Of a DNA stretch of 64,000 bases, positions 21,787 through 32,696 are shown piece after piece. The translations under genes and the position numbers were made by a program. The stretch lies in the NCBI GenBank assembly GCA_029215795.1, contig JARDYH010000002.1:6949501-7013500 (forward strand), read 5' to 3'. Source of the DNA: Anniella stebbinsi (lineage: Eukaryota; Chordata; Lepidosauria; Squamata; Anniellidae). The first letter of the stretch is position 1; each line of letters starts with the position of its first letter. The notes under the pieces are model-generated. The model saw only the letters and a list, made by a program, of their open reading frames with translations, had not been told where the DNA came from and did no database searches.

Positions 21787-22194
21787 TAGGGCTGTGCAAG
21801 TGATGCCATTACCCAGTGCAGCATCGCTGTACTGAGAATCAGGCTGTGAGGAAGCAGCGACGGCGGCGGACGGCAGCGGTGGCGGTGGACAGCGGTGGTA
21901 ACGAGGAGGCAGCAGGTAAGCAAGGAGAGTGGGGGAGGGTGGTGAGTCTAATGGACTCACCGCCAGCCTGGCATTCCTGGGTGCCAGCTGCGCAGCTGGC
22001 ACCCAGGGACCTGGAAGGCCAATGGGCCCTGGATCTCCAGATCAATCTGGATTGATCCAAAATGATCTGATCTGGTCCGGAACAATCCAGACCTCCCCTG
22101 ATCCAGTTCGGATCTGGATCCGTGAGGTCCGGATCACCCTGATCCAGTTTGGATTTGGGATCTGGATCCAGATCTGGATCTATGCACAGCCCTA
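21787..22194. mobile_element. hAT-type element with TAGGGCTGTGCA ends (408 bp)
   Basis: Left end TAGGGCTGTGCA and right end TGCACAGCCCTA. Target duplication gtactgac at 21779-21786 and 22195-22202 is a perfect 8 bp. The right subterminal region repeats GGATCTGGATC and GATCCAG words, a diverged version of the GATCGG-repeat family. The core differs: it has CGG/GGC triplets and one 'gcaggtaag', but none of the CATCA-centred modules. It is non-coding and best seen as a sister family with related ends and its own core. Confidence 0.88.
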
Positions 22195-22202
22195 GTACTG
22201 AC

Positions 22203-22554
22203 TATCTTACAACTCACATCAATGACTGATGGATCGTTAACAGATAAGGATCTACGAACTATTCTTCTAAGATAATGACACAAAAACATCACCCAAACCA
22301 AGTAAGAGTGAAGATGGGCATGTACACATCGAGGCACTCCCTCTACTTACCTCATAATCAGTTTAAATACCCACCCTGAGATTTCATGATGAATTCAGTG
22401 AGGGGGATTCAAGATATTTCTGAGACTTGCAAAGAAAAAAGGTCAATGAGAAATCCAGTGGAGCTACAGGTCCTTCCATGCCATCACTTACACTCTCAGT
22501 GTGTGTTGTGGGGGGGAGTTGCATGCCAGCAGTGAGGGCTTGCATGGAGAGTTA
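22203..22554. other. unassigned DNA
   Basis: Nothing recognised. Confidence 0.3.
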
Positions 22555-22727
22555 CTGTTAGAGCAGCATGACAATGGAACCAATAACCTAGGGAGGTCGT
22601 GGGCTCTCCCACCCAAGAGGCAGCTGGACAGCCATCTGTCAGGGATGCTTTAAGGTGGATTCCTGCACTGAGCAGGAGGTTGGACTCAATGTCCTTATAG
22701 GCCCCTTCCAACTCTACTATTCTATGA
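22555..22727 (+). repeat. CR1 LINE 3' end
   Basis: It has 'gttagagcagcatgacaatg' (ORF2 end) and then the CR1 3' region with 'tcagggatgctttaaggtgg', 'ggttggactcaatg' and 'ccccttccaactctactatt', followed by the start of the octamer tail (ctatgat). It is cut at 22728 by the start of a TAGGGTGACCATATT element. Confidence 0.85.
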
Positions 22728-22870
22728 TAGGGTGACCATATTTTGGAAACCAAAAAGGAGGACAACATGGTTGTCTCCCAATGGGGCATGCCCACCAACA
22801 TGCCCATCCCCAGGGGGCATGTCCAGCACTAAGGGGTTGTGCCCACCTGAACATAGCCTTGGTCACATGT
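22728..22870. mobile_element. TAGGGTGACCATATT-ended element fragment
   Basis: The left end TAGGGTGACCATATT is followed by 'accaaaaaggaggac', matching the left end of the element at 63593. No right end was found, so the extent is approximate. Confidence 0.45.
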
Positions 22871-24275
22871 CTGATTTTACAGCACACAATTAAGACAAAT
22901 CTGTTCCACTTAACATCTTAATGTTAAAATCACTGAAATAGCAAGTGAGACGTTCAGTGTACCTGAAATCAACTTCACTCACTCCTACTTTTGTAGCTTT
23001 TGCTGTACTTCATTGCTATACTCTGTGTGATATGTTCTCCCCTTCCCTCAAATATCTTTTCAGATTGTATCCTCACTCTGCTGCAAGCTGGCTGACTAGT
23101 TGTTATATTTTTAAAGTTCTTAAAAAAAAACCTAGTGTATGACTGTCACAAGTTTCTCTACTCTAACATTAGGGTGAGTGTTGAGGGCAGCAGACACTAC
23201 TTCACCCGTTCACACGTCTCACTTATATACATTAGCTTCTCAAGGATTTTGCATTGTCACCACTTTTTGCATCCAGACTTTGAACTCCTGTCTACTTCCT
23301 ACACAAACACACGGCTCTGAGATCCTCTTTTTAATGCCCTGCATTGAATGCCAGCACCATAGGGCTAAGTTACAACAGGTGTCTCTGGATTGTCTGTGCA
23401 GCCTCTGTTGTCTCTTTCTCTCTAAGTCATTACAGCCAAATCAAAGCCTCCAGCCTCAAACAATCAATCTCCCTCCCTCTTCCAAAGTCTCCCAACAGTC
23501 CAGCTGGGCTGCACACTTGTACCCAGTGGCTGGGGGGAAATGTGCCAGCTTATTGCTTGGTCACATCTGGTGGCTCTTACTTTACAAACCACCTCTGCCA
23601 CCAGCTGCTTCTACCTGCACCAACACTGGACTCTAAAAAGGCTCTGTGTGGCATGCCAGCCTCCCAGGGCTCAGCTACAGTCATCCCTGAGTTGCGTCTT
23701 CAGTCTAACTCTGTCTCTCCAAGATGTGCCAGCCAGCCAAAGGCACAAACCTATCTATTTTTCTCTGGCACACAATTCAAATGTTCCGCATAGCAGGCCA
23801 GCGGTGCAGACAGAGCCTCACTCACAAGTGAAGTGGAAGGGAAGGGATAGCGAAGCAAAGCAATGACATGCCAGGTTCCAACATTTGCAGCAACAGGACA
23901 TCTGCAAAGATTAGAGCTTCTCTCTCGACCGGCACCTCACTGTTGGTCATGAGATATTTTCCTCTAAAGAGATTACCCGTCATCACCCATGATGTGGAAC
24001 TCTGGGAAAAAGGCCTCTGGCCAGTTCTGTTTTGCCCTGTGGGCTGCTTTGACTGACCTCACCTTTCCTACATTTTGATCTGTGGATGCCTCGCCTCTGC
24101 TGAGCTCCAGGTGCCCGACTGCCCACCAAATCTGCAACAGGAAAGGTGCCCTGCTTGCCCAGCACTTCTTGGCTAAAAACTTGAGATCCCTTCAAGCCAA
24201 GGGCTGAAACTGCTCAAGGTGCAATACCCCAAAGAGGAGGTTTGACAACCTGAGTTTGAAGGGCATGGCTCCAGG
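22871..24275. other. unassigned DNA
   Basis: Overlapping plus-strand frames (23178-23866) are Ser/Pro/Leu-rich and show no domain, splice framing or repeat identity that I can recognise. I see nothing here to support a gene. Confidence 0.35.
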
Positions 24276-24323
24276 TTGTTGTTGTTATTATTATTATTAT
24301 TATTATTATTAATAATAATAATT
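24276..24323. repeat. (TTA)n/(AAT)n inverted microsatellite
   Basis: GTT and ATT repeats turn into AAT repeats at about 24311, giving a short self-complementary run. Confidence 0.9.
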
Positions 24324-24465
24324 TTAAAACCTCACAGTTTAAAAAAAAACCCTAAAACTCAACAGATGAACAGATCTGCTTGAAACTTGGCATGGATAAA
24401 AAAGCCCTACTTAAGAGCTATCATGGTGCCAAGTTTCATTTCTTTATCTTTAAAAAAGACTTTAA

Positions 24466-24508
<43 letters not shown>
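24466..24508. repeat. (AAT)n microsatellite
   Basis: About 14 uninterrupted AAT units. Confidence 0.95.
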
Positions 24509-24542
24509 TTAAAACCTCAAACATTAAAAGAAGTCCTAAAAC

Positions 24543-25853
24543 TAGGGGTATGCACGGACCCCCCGGATCGGATCGGGACCCGGATCGGGACCTCCAATTT
24601 TGTCCCGGACCGGTTCGGACAAAATCGGAGGCCCCCCGGACCGGATCGAGTCCGATCCCGACCCAAAAATCGTACATTTTTGGATCGGCCGCCATTTTTT
24701 TCCCCATAGACTTGCATTGCAATGCAAGTCTATGAGGAAAAAATGGCGGCGGGTGGGTAAGGGGGGGCCTAACTCCCTCCCCCCCCGGGGCCGTCCGCTG
24801 TGGACGGCCCCGGCAGGTAAACCCCCTCCCCCGCGCTCCCTACCCCCCCTGGGGCTGCCCGCTTCCATCCGCTGGCGCCCGCGGGCGCCAGCGGATAGAA
24901 GCGAACGGCTCCGGGGGGGGGGGTAAGCCCCCTTCCCCGCCACTGCTTACCTTCTCGGCCCGTCCGGCGCCGGCGGCTACTACCAGCGGGCTCCGCGGCC
25001 TACTCTCGAGTAGTGCGCCGGGTGATGACATCACCCGGCGCGCCACCCTGGAGCAGGCCGCGGAGCCTGCTGGGAGTAGTAGGCGCCGGCGCCGGACGGG
25101 AGCCGCTGGGCCGGGCAGGTAAGGGCCCCCCTCCCCCCTCCGCGCGCCCCCTCCTCCCCTCCACGCACCCCCTCCTTACCTTCCCGGCCCGGCGGCTCCC
25201 GTCCGGCGCCGGCGCCTACTACTTCCAGCAGGCTCCGCGGCCTGCTCTAGAGTAGCGCGCCGGGTGATGTCATCACCCGGCGCGCCACCCTAGAGCAGGC
25301 CGCGGAGCCTGCTGGGAGTAGTAGGCGCCGGCGCCGGACGGGAGCCGCCGGGCCGGGCAGGTAAGGGCCCCCCTCCCCCCTCCGCGCGCCCCCTCCTCCC
25401 CTCCACGCACCCCCTCCTTACCTTCCCAGCCCGGTGGCTCCCGGCCGGCGCCGGCGCCTACTACTACCAGCAGGCTCCGCGGCCTGCTCTAGAGTAGCGC
25501 GCCGGGTGATGACATCACCCGGCGCGCCACCCTAGAGCAGGCCGCGGAGCCTGCTGGTAGTAGTAGGCGCCGGCGCCGGACGGGAGCCACCGGGCCGAGA
25601 AGGTAAGTGCCCCCCTCCTCCCCCCCCCGCTGTCCACTTTCATCGGCGGGCGCCCGCTGGCGCCCGCCAATGGAAGCGGCGGTGGGCGCCAGTGGGCGCC
25701 CGCCGATCCGCCGAACCGGTTCGGAGCTTTTTCGGACCGGTTCGGATTGGATCGGCCGATCCAGCTGCGGGATCGGAAATCGGATAATTTATCCGATTTC
25801 CCACTGGACCGGACTCGGATCGTGGATCGGGTCCGATCCAGTGCACATCCCTA
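24543..25853 (+). mobile_element. GATCGG-repeat hAT-type palindromic element, copy 4 (1311 bp, three modules)
   Basis: Ends are TAGGGGTATGCAC and GTGCACATCCCTA. Target duplication cctaaaac at 24535-24542 and 25854-25861 is perfect. The 63-nt palindrome lies at 24688-24750. Module centres at 25024, 25266 and 25508 are exactly 242 bp apart, so this copy best shows the regular module array. Modules contain GGCGCCGGCGCC-type palindromes and facing GGTAAG / CTTACC boundaries. Long open frames on both strands come from the array and are not genes. Confidence 0.95.
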
Positions 25854-25960
25854 CCTAAAACTCGACGGATGAAGAGACCTGCTCCAAATTTGGGATAGCT
25901 AAAGCCATACATAAGGGCTATCATAGTGCCAAGTTTCTTCTCTTTATCTTTAAAAATGAT

Positions 25961-26354
25961 GGAGTTGTAAGCATTTTTGTTAATTCCCATTGACTATAAA
26001 GTAGAGCTGCCCTTTGGTTTGGGGGGGAGGATGTGAAACATCTGTTGTTGTTGTTTTTTGAAATTTCATAATTCCCCCCTCTTCCCAGGTTTGTTACCAA
26101 AAATCCTCTGGGTTGTGATCCAAGTCTGGACTGTGTAAGTTCCTATTCTGGCCCACCAACATCCTGTCCCTTCCAGGGCTCCCTGGCCCTAGAGAGGGAA
26201 ATCCCTAATGTTGGCAAGGGAAACCCAGCTCTCATCTCCCATCAATGATCGGTGATTAAGAGGAGGGGGGAACTCTTTTAGCCCCATGTACCTGATTACC
26301 TGGCTGGGGCTTCCCCTGGGGGGCAGATGTCAAAGGGGAGAAGTGTGCCAGCAG
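25961..26354. other. unassigned DNA
   Basis: No gene or known repeat recognised. Confidence 0.3.
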
Positions 26355-26445
26355 TGATGGTTCATTTATTTATTTCATTTATTGCATTTATTGCATTTCT
26401 ATACCACCCAATAGCTGAAGTTCTCTGGGCAGTGTGGTCTGTAAA
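26355..26445 (-). repeat. L2-clade LINE 3' terminus (tail only)
   Basis: The (ATTT)n run followed by 'accacccaatagctgaag' and 'ctctgggcagt' is the reverse complement of the L2 3' end seen at 8470-8550 and 52430-52505. Confidence 0.75.
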
Positions 26446-26539
26446 CCCTGGAGGAATTGTCATCTCTGATCTGTGAACGGTGATAGCAGCAGGACTGCAC
26501 CACAAGGAGGACTGGCTAATCTTCCTAATACTGGATGAG

Positions 26540-26905
26540 TTTGTTTGCCAGGTGAAGCTGGAGATTTGGCTGGTCCTGGGAGGAGCAGTTGCTTTTCCCA
26601 GTTCCAGCTGAGGCCATCCATATATTGCACACCATGCAAAGCTGGGGACTTGGCCAGCGTTTGGAGGAGAATCCATTATTTCCCACTTCCAGCTGAGTCC
26701 CATGGGGATGATTCATGGTGCATGAATTTGGGGACTTGGCCAGCACTGAGAGGAGCAGCCATTCTTCCCAGGACTGGCTGAGTTGGTTTCCATGTCACCT
26801 GAAGACACCCATTGGGAAAATGCATATCATGCAAAGCTGGGGACTTACCCAGTGCTAGGAGGACCATTCTTTTCTCCATGCCGATAGAGGCACTGAACCC
26901 CATGC
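26540..26905. repeat. imperfect minisatellite, about 90-110 bp unit
   Basis: Four degenerate units share 'gctggggacttggccag' followed by 'ggaggagcag' or 'aggagaa' and 'cttcccag' or 'tttcccac'. Anchors at 26549, 26641, 26729 and 26838 give spacings of 92, 88 and 109 bases. The frames across it have no meaning I can see. Confidence 0.6.
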
Positions 26906-27005
26906 ATCTCTCAGCATGGAGAAAGGCCGGGTTAGGGCAAAGACAGGGGGTGCAATTCAGTCCCCTACTTACAATATGTTCCCATCTCTGATATAGAAGT
27001 TACCT

Positions 27006-27326
27006 AGGGTGACCAGATAAAATCCAGGTCAGGGCTCATGCAACTTTAACAGCTGTAGAGAAAAGGGAATTTCAGCTAGTGTCATTTGTATGCAATTAGT
27101 TCCTGGTGATATTCCCTCTACATCACAACTGTTAAAGTTGCAGGGGCCTTGCCTTCTTTTGTATATGGTCACTCTAGTGTAGTGCCTGCAACTTTAACTG
27201 TTGGGATGAAGAGGGAATTTCACCAGGAACTAATTGCATACAAATTACATTGGCTGAAATTCCCTTTTCTCTACAACTGTTAAAGTTACATGAGCCCTGA
27301 CCTGGATTTTATCTGGTCACACCCTA
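27006..27326. mobile_element. hAT-type foldback element, TAGGGTGACCAGATAAAATC family (copy 1)
   Basis: Ends are TAGGGTGACCAGATAAAATC and the inverted right end, which has a 2-bp insertion (TCACACCCTA). Target duplication aagttacc at 26998-27005 and 27327-27334 is perfect. The two arms are complementary over nearly the whole length ('aactttaacag.tgtagaga', 'cagtgtcatttgtatgcaat' type blocks). The centre contains 'agtgaccatata', a near copy of the terminal sequence. It is non-coding. Confidence 0.9.
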
Positions 27327-27344
27327 AAGTTACCCACACACTAT

Positions 27345-27835
27345 GCTCAACATCTAAGCCTACTCTGAGGGAGGCTCGGAAGATGGCATCAAGCGAGAGG
27401 GTCCTCTTGGTGGCAGCCCCCCCAATTATGGAATGATTTCCCCAATGAGGCCTAGAGATGTGAAGGCCTGGAAAAAAACAGAAAAAAATTGGAAAGAAAG
27501 AGGAAAAACCTGGGATTTTTCCCCGAATATTTCCGTGTTTATTTTTCCGGGCCTTCACATCTCTTGCAATCTTTTCAATGCCAGCTCAACACTTTTCTCT
27601 TTTCCCAGGCATTTAGCACCAAGTAATGAGTTTTTAATCTATCCCAGTTTTGTTTTTTATAGTTTGGCTGATTGCTCAAAGTTATTTTTAGTGTATGTTG
27701 TCTCTGTGTGTACTGCGCGTTGGGTGTTTTTAAATTTTGCATATTGGTTTTAATGTTTTAATGTTTAATTTTTTGTAAACTGCCCAGAGAGCTGTGGCTA
27801 TGGGGTAGCATAGAAATGTAATAGATGATGATGAT
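27345..27835 (+). pseudogene. L2-clade LINE 3' end (copy f), with a small inserted foldback
   Basis: The sequence reads through the ORF2 C-terminal region ('ctcaacatctaagcctactc', 'gcagcccccccaattatgga'), then resumes after 27563 with the 3'UTR and 'ctgcccagagagctgtggct', ending at an imperfect GAT-rich tail. The foldback at 27452-27562 interrupts it where other copies read 'gacaaagcctgcctggcacc'. Confidence 0.75.
27452..27562. mobile_element. small foldback element (AGAGATGTGAAGGCC ends, 111 bp)
   Basis: Left end AGAGATGTGAAGGCC and right end GGCCTTCACATCTCT are perfect inverted repeats, followed inward by TGGAAAAA and TTTTTCCG. The flanks tgaggcct and tgcaatct match at 4-5 of 8 positions, so a duplication is doubtful. 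It is inserted in an L2 3' end. Confidence 0.65.
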
Positions 27836-27899
27836 GACACACTAGAAGTTCCTAGTCCAATAGAAGAAGCTGGACCTCAGAACTGATATAGAAGTTCCC

Positions 27900-28045
27900 T
27901 GGACTAATCCCAGTGAAATTATTAAGTAGTATTTGATGTGAAAGACCTTCACCTGTGGCCCCAAAGAGGTTCTGCCAGTCAGAATAGATGATATTGAGCT
28001 AAATGAACAAATTATGTGACCTGATATAGAATAAGACATCATCTT
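27900..28045 (+). repeat. possible tRNA-derived SINE tail
   Basis: 'ttctgccagtcagaataga', 'tattgagctaaatgaac' and 'gacctgatataga' resemble the body and tail of the tRNA-SINE at 46048-46245 ('tattgctggactagatgga', 'ggcatggtataagg'). No A/B boxes are readable. This is a weak call. Confidence 0.35.
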
Positions 28046-28322
28046 ATGGCCCTATTTAACCAATTTTATATTTTTAAGGTGGATCTATGCACACAAACTT
28101 AAGAGTAAACCTTATCAGATTCAATGTCTTTTCCCAATAAACACTGCATAGCATTGCATTATCTGTTACATGGGTTTCAAACTTTCAATCAGAGTTAAAC
28201 ACCATCTTAACTGTCTCCCATTTAAACCAGTGTGCCTTAAAATGGTTAAGCGTGGCTAGTCTTTATTTGTATTGAAGTGGTTCTGTATTAGCTGGCAAAC
28301 CCCTGATGAGGGATGTTGTCAG

Positions 28323-29027
28323 TAGGAATGTGCAGGGACCCCTCAGATTTCATTGGGACCTGGATTGGGACCTCCAATTTTGTCCCAGATCGGATTGGAC
28401 AAAATTGGCAGCCCCCCGGACCGGATCGGGTCCGATCCCGATCCAAAAATCGGACATCCAATTTTTGGATCGGCCGCCATTTTTGTTTTCCCCAATGCAA
28501 GTCTATGGGGAAAAATGGCGGTGGGTGGGTGAGTGGGGGCCTAACTCTCCCTTCCCTGTCCCTCCCCCCCTGCGGTTACCTCCCGGCGCCGTCCGCTGCC
28601 GTCCGCTGGTGGCCGCGGATGGCAACGGATGGCACCGGATGGCCCCGGCAGGCAAGCCCCCCTTTGCGGTCCTCTTTACCTGCCGGGGCATCCTCTTCCT
28701 TCACCTGCCGGAGATTTACTGAGAACTAAGCTTCGCAGCCTAGTTCTCAGTAGATCTCCAGCAGGTGAAGGAAGAGGATGCACCGGCAGGTAAGTGGGAC
28801 CCCTCCCTCCTCCCCCCTCATGGTTCTTACCTGCCGGGGCCATCCGCTGGCTCCAGTGGGCACCAGTGGATGGCCCCGGTAGGTAAGCCCCCCTGCGCTT
28901 ACCTCCCGGGGCTGTCTGCTGCTGTCCACTGGCGCTCCTCCTTACCTGCCAGTGCATCCTCTTCCTTCATCTACCAGAGATCTACCGAGAACTAGGCTTC
29001 GCGGAACCGATCCGTTGCACACCCCTA
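28323..29027 (+). mobile_element. GATCGG-related hAT-type palindromic element, copy 5 (705 bp, variant core)
   Basis: Ends are TAGGAATGTGCAG and GCACACCCCTA. The flanks gttgtcag (28315-28322) and gttgtaag (29028-29035) match at 7 of 8. The left subterminal block repeats GGATCGG words and retains 'tttttggatcggccgccatt' and 'gcaagtctatggggaaaaat', which is the right half of the 63-nt palindrome. The core differs from copies 1-4: it has smaller hairpins such as ACTGAGAACTAAGC / GCCTAGTTCTCAGT around 28718-28751 and no CATCA-centred module. It is older or from a sister subfamily. It is non-coding. Confidence 0.85.
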
Positions 29028-29035
29028 GTTGTAAG

Positions 29036-29734
29036 AGTCCAGGAAGGGGGTAAAGTCCAGCAGACATCACCCCACCTGGACTCCTGGATGCCAGTCCATG
29101 GACCACCACATTTGCCTGACTCAATGCATGCCAAATTGGGCAAGCACAGTGGTCCCCATTGGTACTCCAAGCCACCATTTTGCATAATAATGGCAGATTA
29201 TCATTTTTATAAATAAATGATGTAAATGATGACCTTAAAGAGGCCATCTATGCAAAATTTCATTTACACCTGTAATTTTGTGTAGCTGGCCGCTTTACAG
29301 CCACCAATTGTGTAAACTGGTATTTATGAAAAAGGATGGGCCACCAGTTTTATGCAAAATGTTGACTCGGTAAGGAATTGGATGGCTGCGTGCCATTTGC
29401 CCCATGTGCCAAAAATGCAGCAATCTCTGCTGGTTTGCCAAGCCACCATTTTGCATAAAAATGGCAACTTGACTTTTTCATAAATGCCCATTACAGGTGT
29501 AAATGGTGTTCCACTTGCCAAGTGCCTGTGGGGTCCAGCAAGTGGCATGTGTGACCCACACTATGGTGAGTTCCAACCCTTACCCCTGATTGGAATGTGC
29601 TTCAGCCTTGAACTCATTAGGTGGCCTTAGGCAAGTGAGGATTCTTTATGCCTCAGCACCATGATCTGAGCAATTGGGAGACTGACCTTACAAAGTTATT
29701 CTAAGTTGTTCTTAGGGAAAGTCTTAGAACAGGT
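29036..29734. repeat. unnamed repeat with GCCACCATTTTGCATAAA motifs
   Basis: 'aagccaccattttgcataa.aatgg' appears at about 29168 and 29440. An inverted form, with 'aaactggtatttatgaaaaa', lies between them. Related motifs occur at 18500-18620 and 52795-52880. The edges are not defined and there is no coding capacity. Confidence 0.4.
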
Positions 29735-29795
29735 GGACTTGATGGTTGGACTCAATGGCCTAAATGCCCCCTTCCAACTCTATAATTCTATGAAT
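29735..29795 (+). repeat. CR1 LINE 3' terminus
   Basis: 'ggttggactcaatggcct', 'cccccttccaactctataat' and a tail starting 'tctatgaatg' match the CR1 3' end. Confidence 0.75.
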
Positions 29796-29919
29796 GCATG
29801 TGAATTATGAAAGGGGGGTCGAAACTGCATCCTGAGGAGAACCTGGGAGCCTGGGAAAGAGAGTTCCAGAGTCTCCTTGATCCGTTGATTCAGAAGGCAT
29901 TTGGGTTTTTATTTCCCAG

Positions 29920-30045
29920 ACTCCCAGTGGCAATCCTGAACATGCTAATAACGAAATGCCAGCCTTCATCTCCATAGTTTCACCATCCGTGTTCTGTATG
30001 CAAAACACATAATGCTCTACCACTGAGCTATATAGTGCCCACAGA
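29920..30045 (-). repeat. tRNA-derived SINE head (fragment)
   Basis: On the minus strand 'tatagctcagtggtagagc' is a tRNA-type A-box region, followed by 'gcatacagaa' where tRNA-derived SINEs have the anticodon arm. The B-box side is degraded. It is too diverged and incomplete to be a tRNA gene. Confidence 0.6.
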
Positions 30046-31274
30046 GATATAAATACAATGTGCTTTTGCAGTCTAAGGGCCAAGAACCCAGCATCTTCCC
30101 AGAGTTCCAGAGAGAAATACAAACAGTGACATCCATGTGCCCATTGTGTATTTTTTGTTTTAATCAGGGATGGATGTAGCAGAGTCTCATTTCCCCAACT
30201 CTAAAGGCCACCATTGCTCGCCGCCTTCGCAACATTATGGACACTAAATTCTCGAAGACAATATTACAGCAAATCACCTCAAATGTGCTCGAGGCGGGAG
30301 AACGATGCCATAATCAAAGTGCTAGGTCTTTGAGGACAAGTTTAATTACTTTAATCTATACAGCCTGGAAAACATAATGCTTAATAGGGTAATCTATTGG
30401 AGAATGTGGAATTTTAAATAGTATAGACTTATGTCACTGTACAAGGCCCACTCTCGGAACCGCGCAGAGATGATAAAAGACGAGGACATTGAAGTGGTGG
30501 CTTAAAAAAGCCTCAGATGTTCATAAATCAATCATTGATAAAACATACTCTTGTGTAACCATGTTGGGGTCTTTATGTTGTAGGTGGAATCAACTGATTG
30601 CATGAGACTACAGCCCTCAGTGGAATTATGGTGCATGCCTCTTTTATGTGCTTAAATTGCTGCATGTTTGTATACAAATGGCTGAAATGCTGCTCTCTGG
30701 TTTTGTGGGCTATAAAGCCATGAACATTGTCTGCCCTCTGGGCCCACAGATGAGAGTCATAATATCGCCACAGCATGGGGCGCAAAGCTGCTGGATATAC
30801 CACATAGATGCTGTTGCTTTGAGATTCATGCGCTCAATATTTCCAGCCATTAACAATGCCTATGCTCTACTCCGGAGGGTGAGGGTATTAACCTTTGTGA
30901 CCTGGCCTTAGTCCAGTTGGGTTAATTATATCTTGTCTCCTTAACGTCTTCCAGCTGCATTACTTTTTTCTTCTTTTTTAATCTCTCTCTCTCTCTCTCT
31001 CTCTCTCTTTATTTCTGTCAATTTCCACTGGCTAGTTTTTCTCTCAAGCAATTTCCTTTTCTTTTTCTGTTGTTGTTGTAGTATTAGTAGTGGTAGTACT
31101 CAGCATTCTGCTGAGCTGCAACTCTTTTTTTAAAATAAAATAAAACGAGGTTAAGCGTGGTGAGATCTGACATTGATAACAGTCCAAAGAGGATGGATCA
31201 ACCAATTACGACTAAGCACACAATTCATGCTCAGCATATGGAACTCACTTCCACAGGATGTTGTGTGTGGTACT
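30046..31274. other. unassigned DNA with a (CT)n run; 30190-30560 repeat-free
   Basis: No gene is supported. (CT)n lies at 30982-31008. The segment 30190-30560 is free of recognisable repeats and keeps several CpG sites in an otherwise CpG-poor background, so it is a possible conserved non-coding element. Only an alignment could show that. Confidence 0.3.
30982..31008. repeat. (CT)n microsatellite
   Basis: About 13 uninterrupted CT units. Confidence 0.95.
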
Positions 31275-31350
31275 TAAAAGAATACTGCTTCAGAACCTGG
31301 AGGTTCTATTATTTAACTATTGTGGCTAATGCCCTTTGATAGATCTCTCC
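31270..31350 (-). repeat. CR1-type LINE 3' fragment
   Basis: 'atactgcttcagaacctgga' and 'ttgtggctaatgccctttga' correspond to the same 3' region as 1800-1870 ('ttactgcttctgatactgga', 'gggctagtagccattg'), minus strand. Confidence 0.5.
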
Positions 31351-31410
31351 TCTGATCTTTGCCTGAGCAAAAATTCCACATACACATGACACATTAGCCC
31401 TATATTCATG

Positions 31411-32178
31411 TCTTCTTCCCAACATATGAGGGCTAAAGATGAGGATGGGGCCAGGCACCCTAGGCTTATTCCATCTTGTGTTCGTATCAGATTGTGATCT
31501 TTTTTTTTTCCTGAGAAAATGTTTTGTATTTTCCAAATGTATACATCATTTATGTGCATCTTTTAAATGTACACAGTCCTCTCCCATTAATTAAACTATG
31601 TTTAAGTGTACTATTCAAAAGACTGTATTTTAATGCACATTTTTCAAATGTACACATGCTGTCAGACACATTTTTTTTCAAGGGCGGGTGGGCGTCACAC
31701 CAGAAGTTTGGAAACATATGGATGTTGACCGAGATCCCGTTCATCTTCAGTTGAGAAGGTATGCAATGGGAAAACCTAGATTAAAAATAACCTGAAAGAA
31801 CTTTTAATACATCCCTAATCCTGGCCCCATTCTCAGTGTCCCCAGGTGAGAAATTCATTTCAGTTTATTTTTTATCAGGATTTACCAAGTCTGTACCTTC
31901 CGGACTGAACACGGACTCAGACACAACCTGCAGTCAATGTCCATTTTCAAGCTTGCAATGTGATTCTCAGACCCAAAGAAATATGTGTTGGACAGCATGC
32001 TTAGATTTGAAAAAAAACACATATTAAAAATGTGCATTCTTCAGAAATGAACACAAAAATGCTTTAATCAATGGGAGAAGAAACATGCACATTTCAAAGA
32101 CATGCAGAATTGATGTGTACATCTGAAAAGTACACATAAAAATAGGCTCCAATTTTCATGTGGGGGGAGCTAAACAGG

Positions 32179-32220
<42 letters not shown>

Positions 32221-32290
32221 ACAATCTGATACAGACTCAAGTTGGAATGAACTTCAGGATGAAATTCTGAGACTTCCATGAGCACAATGC
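31411..32290. repeat. inverted pair of a non-coding repeat related to 59706-60376
   Basis: The part at 31845-32290 aligns by eye with 59990-60345: 'ttatcaggatttacc.agt', 'ttccgga.c.gaaca', 'cacatttcaaaga', 'atcacaatctgat' and 'gatgaaattc.gag'. The part at 31411-31780 carries the same words in reverse complement, for example 'gtatcagattgtgatc' near 31487. Together they form a large hairpin with a short centre. (AG)n at 32178-32218 lies in the right arm. It is non-coding. Confidence 0.6.
32178..32218. repeat. (AG)n microsatellite
   Basis: About 19 GA units after a short GGGA start. Confidence 0.95.
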
Positions 32291-32696
32291 TGCTGATTAG
32301 CACAGCCTTATCCAGGTGTGACAGTCCTACACCTTCAGAGCCCAAACATTGCTGCTTTGAGCAGCAAAGTCCACAGTAAAGTTCTCAGGGTGATTGCGCT
32401 TCCTGATTTACCAGGGTTCCCAATTGTGCAGAGAGTACCTTGCCACTCAACACAGAAGCTGCTGAGGCTGAGGTTCTGGTGAGGTGGGCCCAGCACTTCC
32501 AGGGTCATTGGAGGTGGCACTGAAGTCAGTTCTAGCCCTCATGCTGGGGAGAAGTAGGGATGGACCAACTCCTCAGTTTTGCTGTCTGCCATGTTTTAAA
32601 AAGAATTTTAAGTTCTTTCTCTCCCGAATATGAATAATGTTGCAAATGTGGGTAAATGCTCACCCACCAGCACCAGACAAATTCAATAGGCACACT

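Larger units (their letters stand above)
24324..25960. repeat. pair of related tandem units split by a palindromic element
   Basis: A unit of about 140-200 bp ('ccctaaaactcaacagatga', 'gagctatcatggtgccaagt', 'ctttatctttaaaa') occurs at 24345-24465. It occurs again, diverged, from about 24525 through 25854-25960. The two are separated by (AAT)n at 24466-24508. The second unit is interrupted at 24543-25853, with cctaaaac on both sides. The unit resembles, in reverse orientation, the repeated unit of the foldbacks at 37034 and 50198 ('tttttaaagata.aa..atgaaac'). Confidence 0.65.

Noticed and set aside
21787..22194. a CGG-triplet-rich first exon
   Set aside because: Perfect 8-bp duplications and inverted ends bracket the segment, so it is a transposon.
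29920..30045. a tRNA gene on the minus strand
   Set aside because: The A-box region is readable but no cloverleaf closes and the B box is degraded; it is a SINE head.
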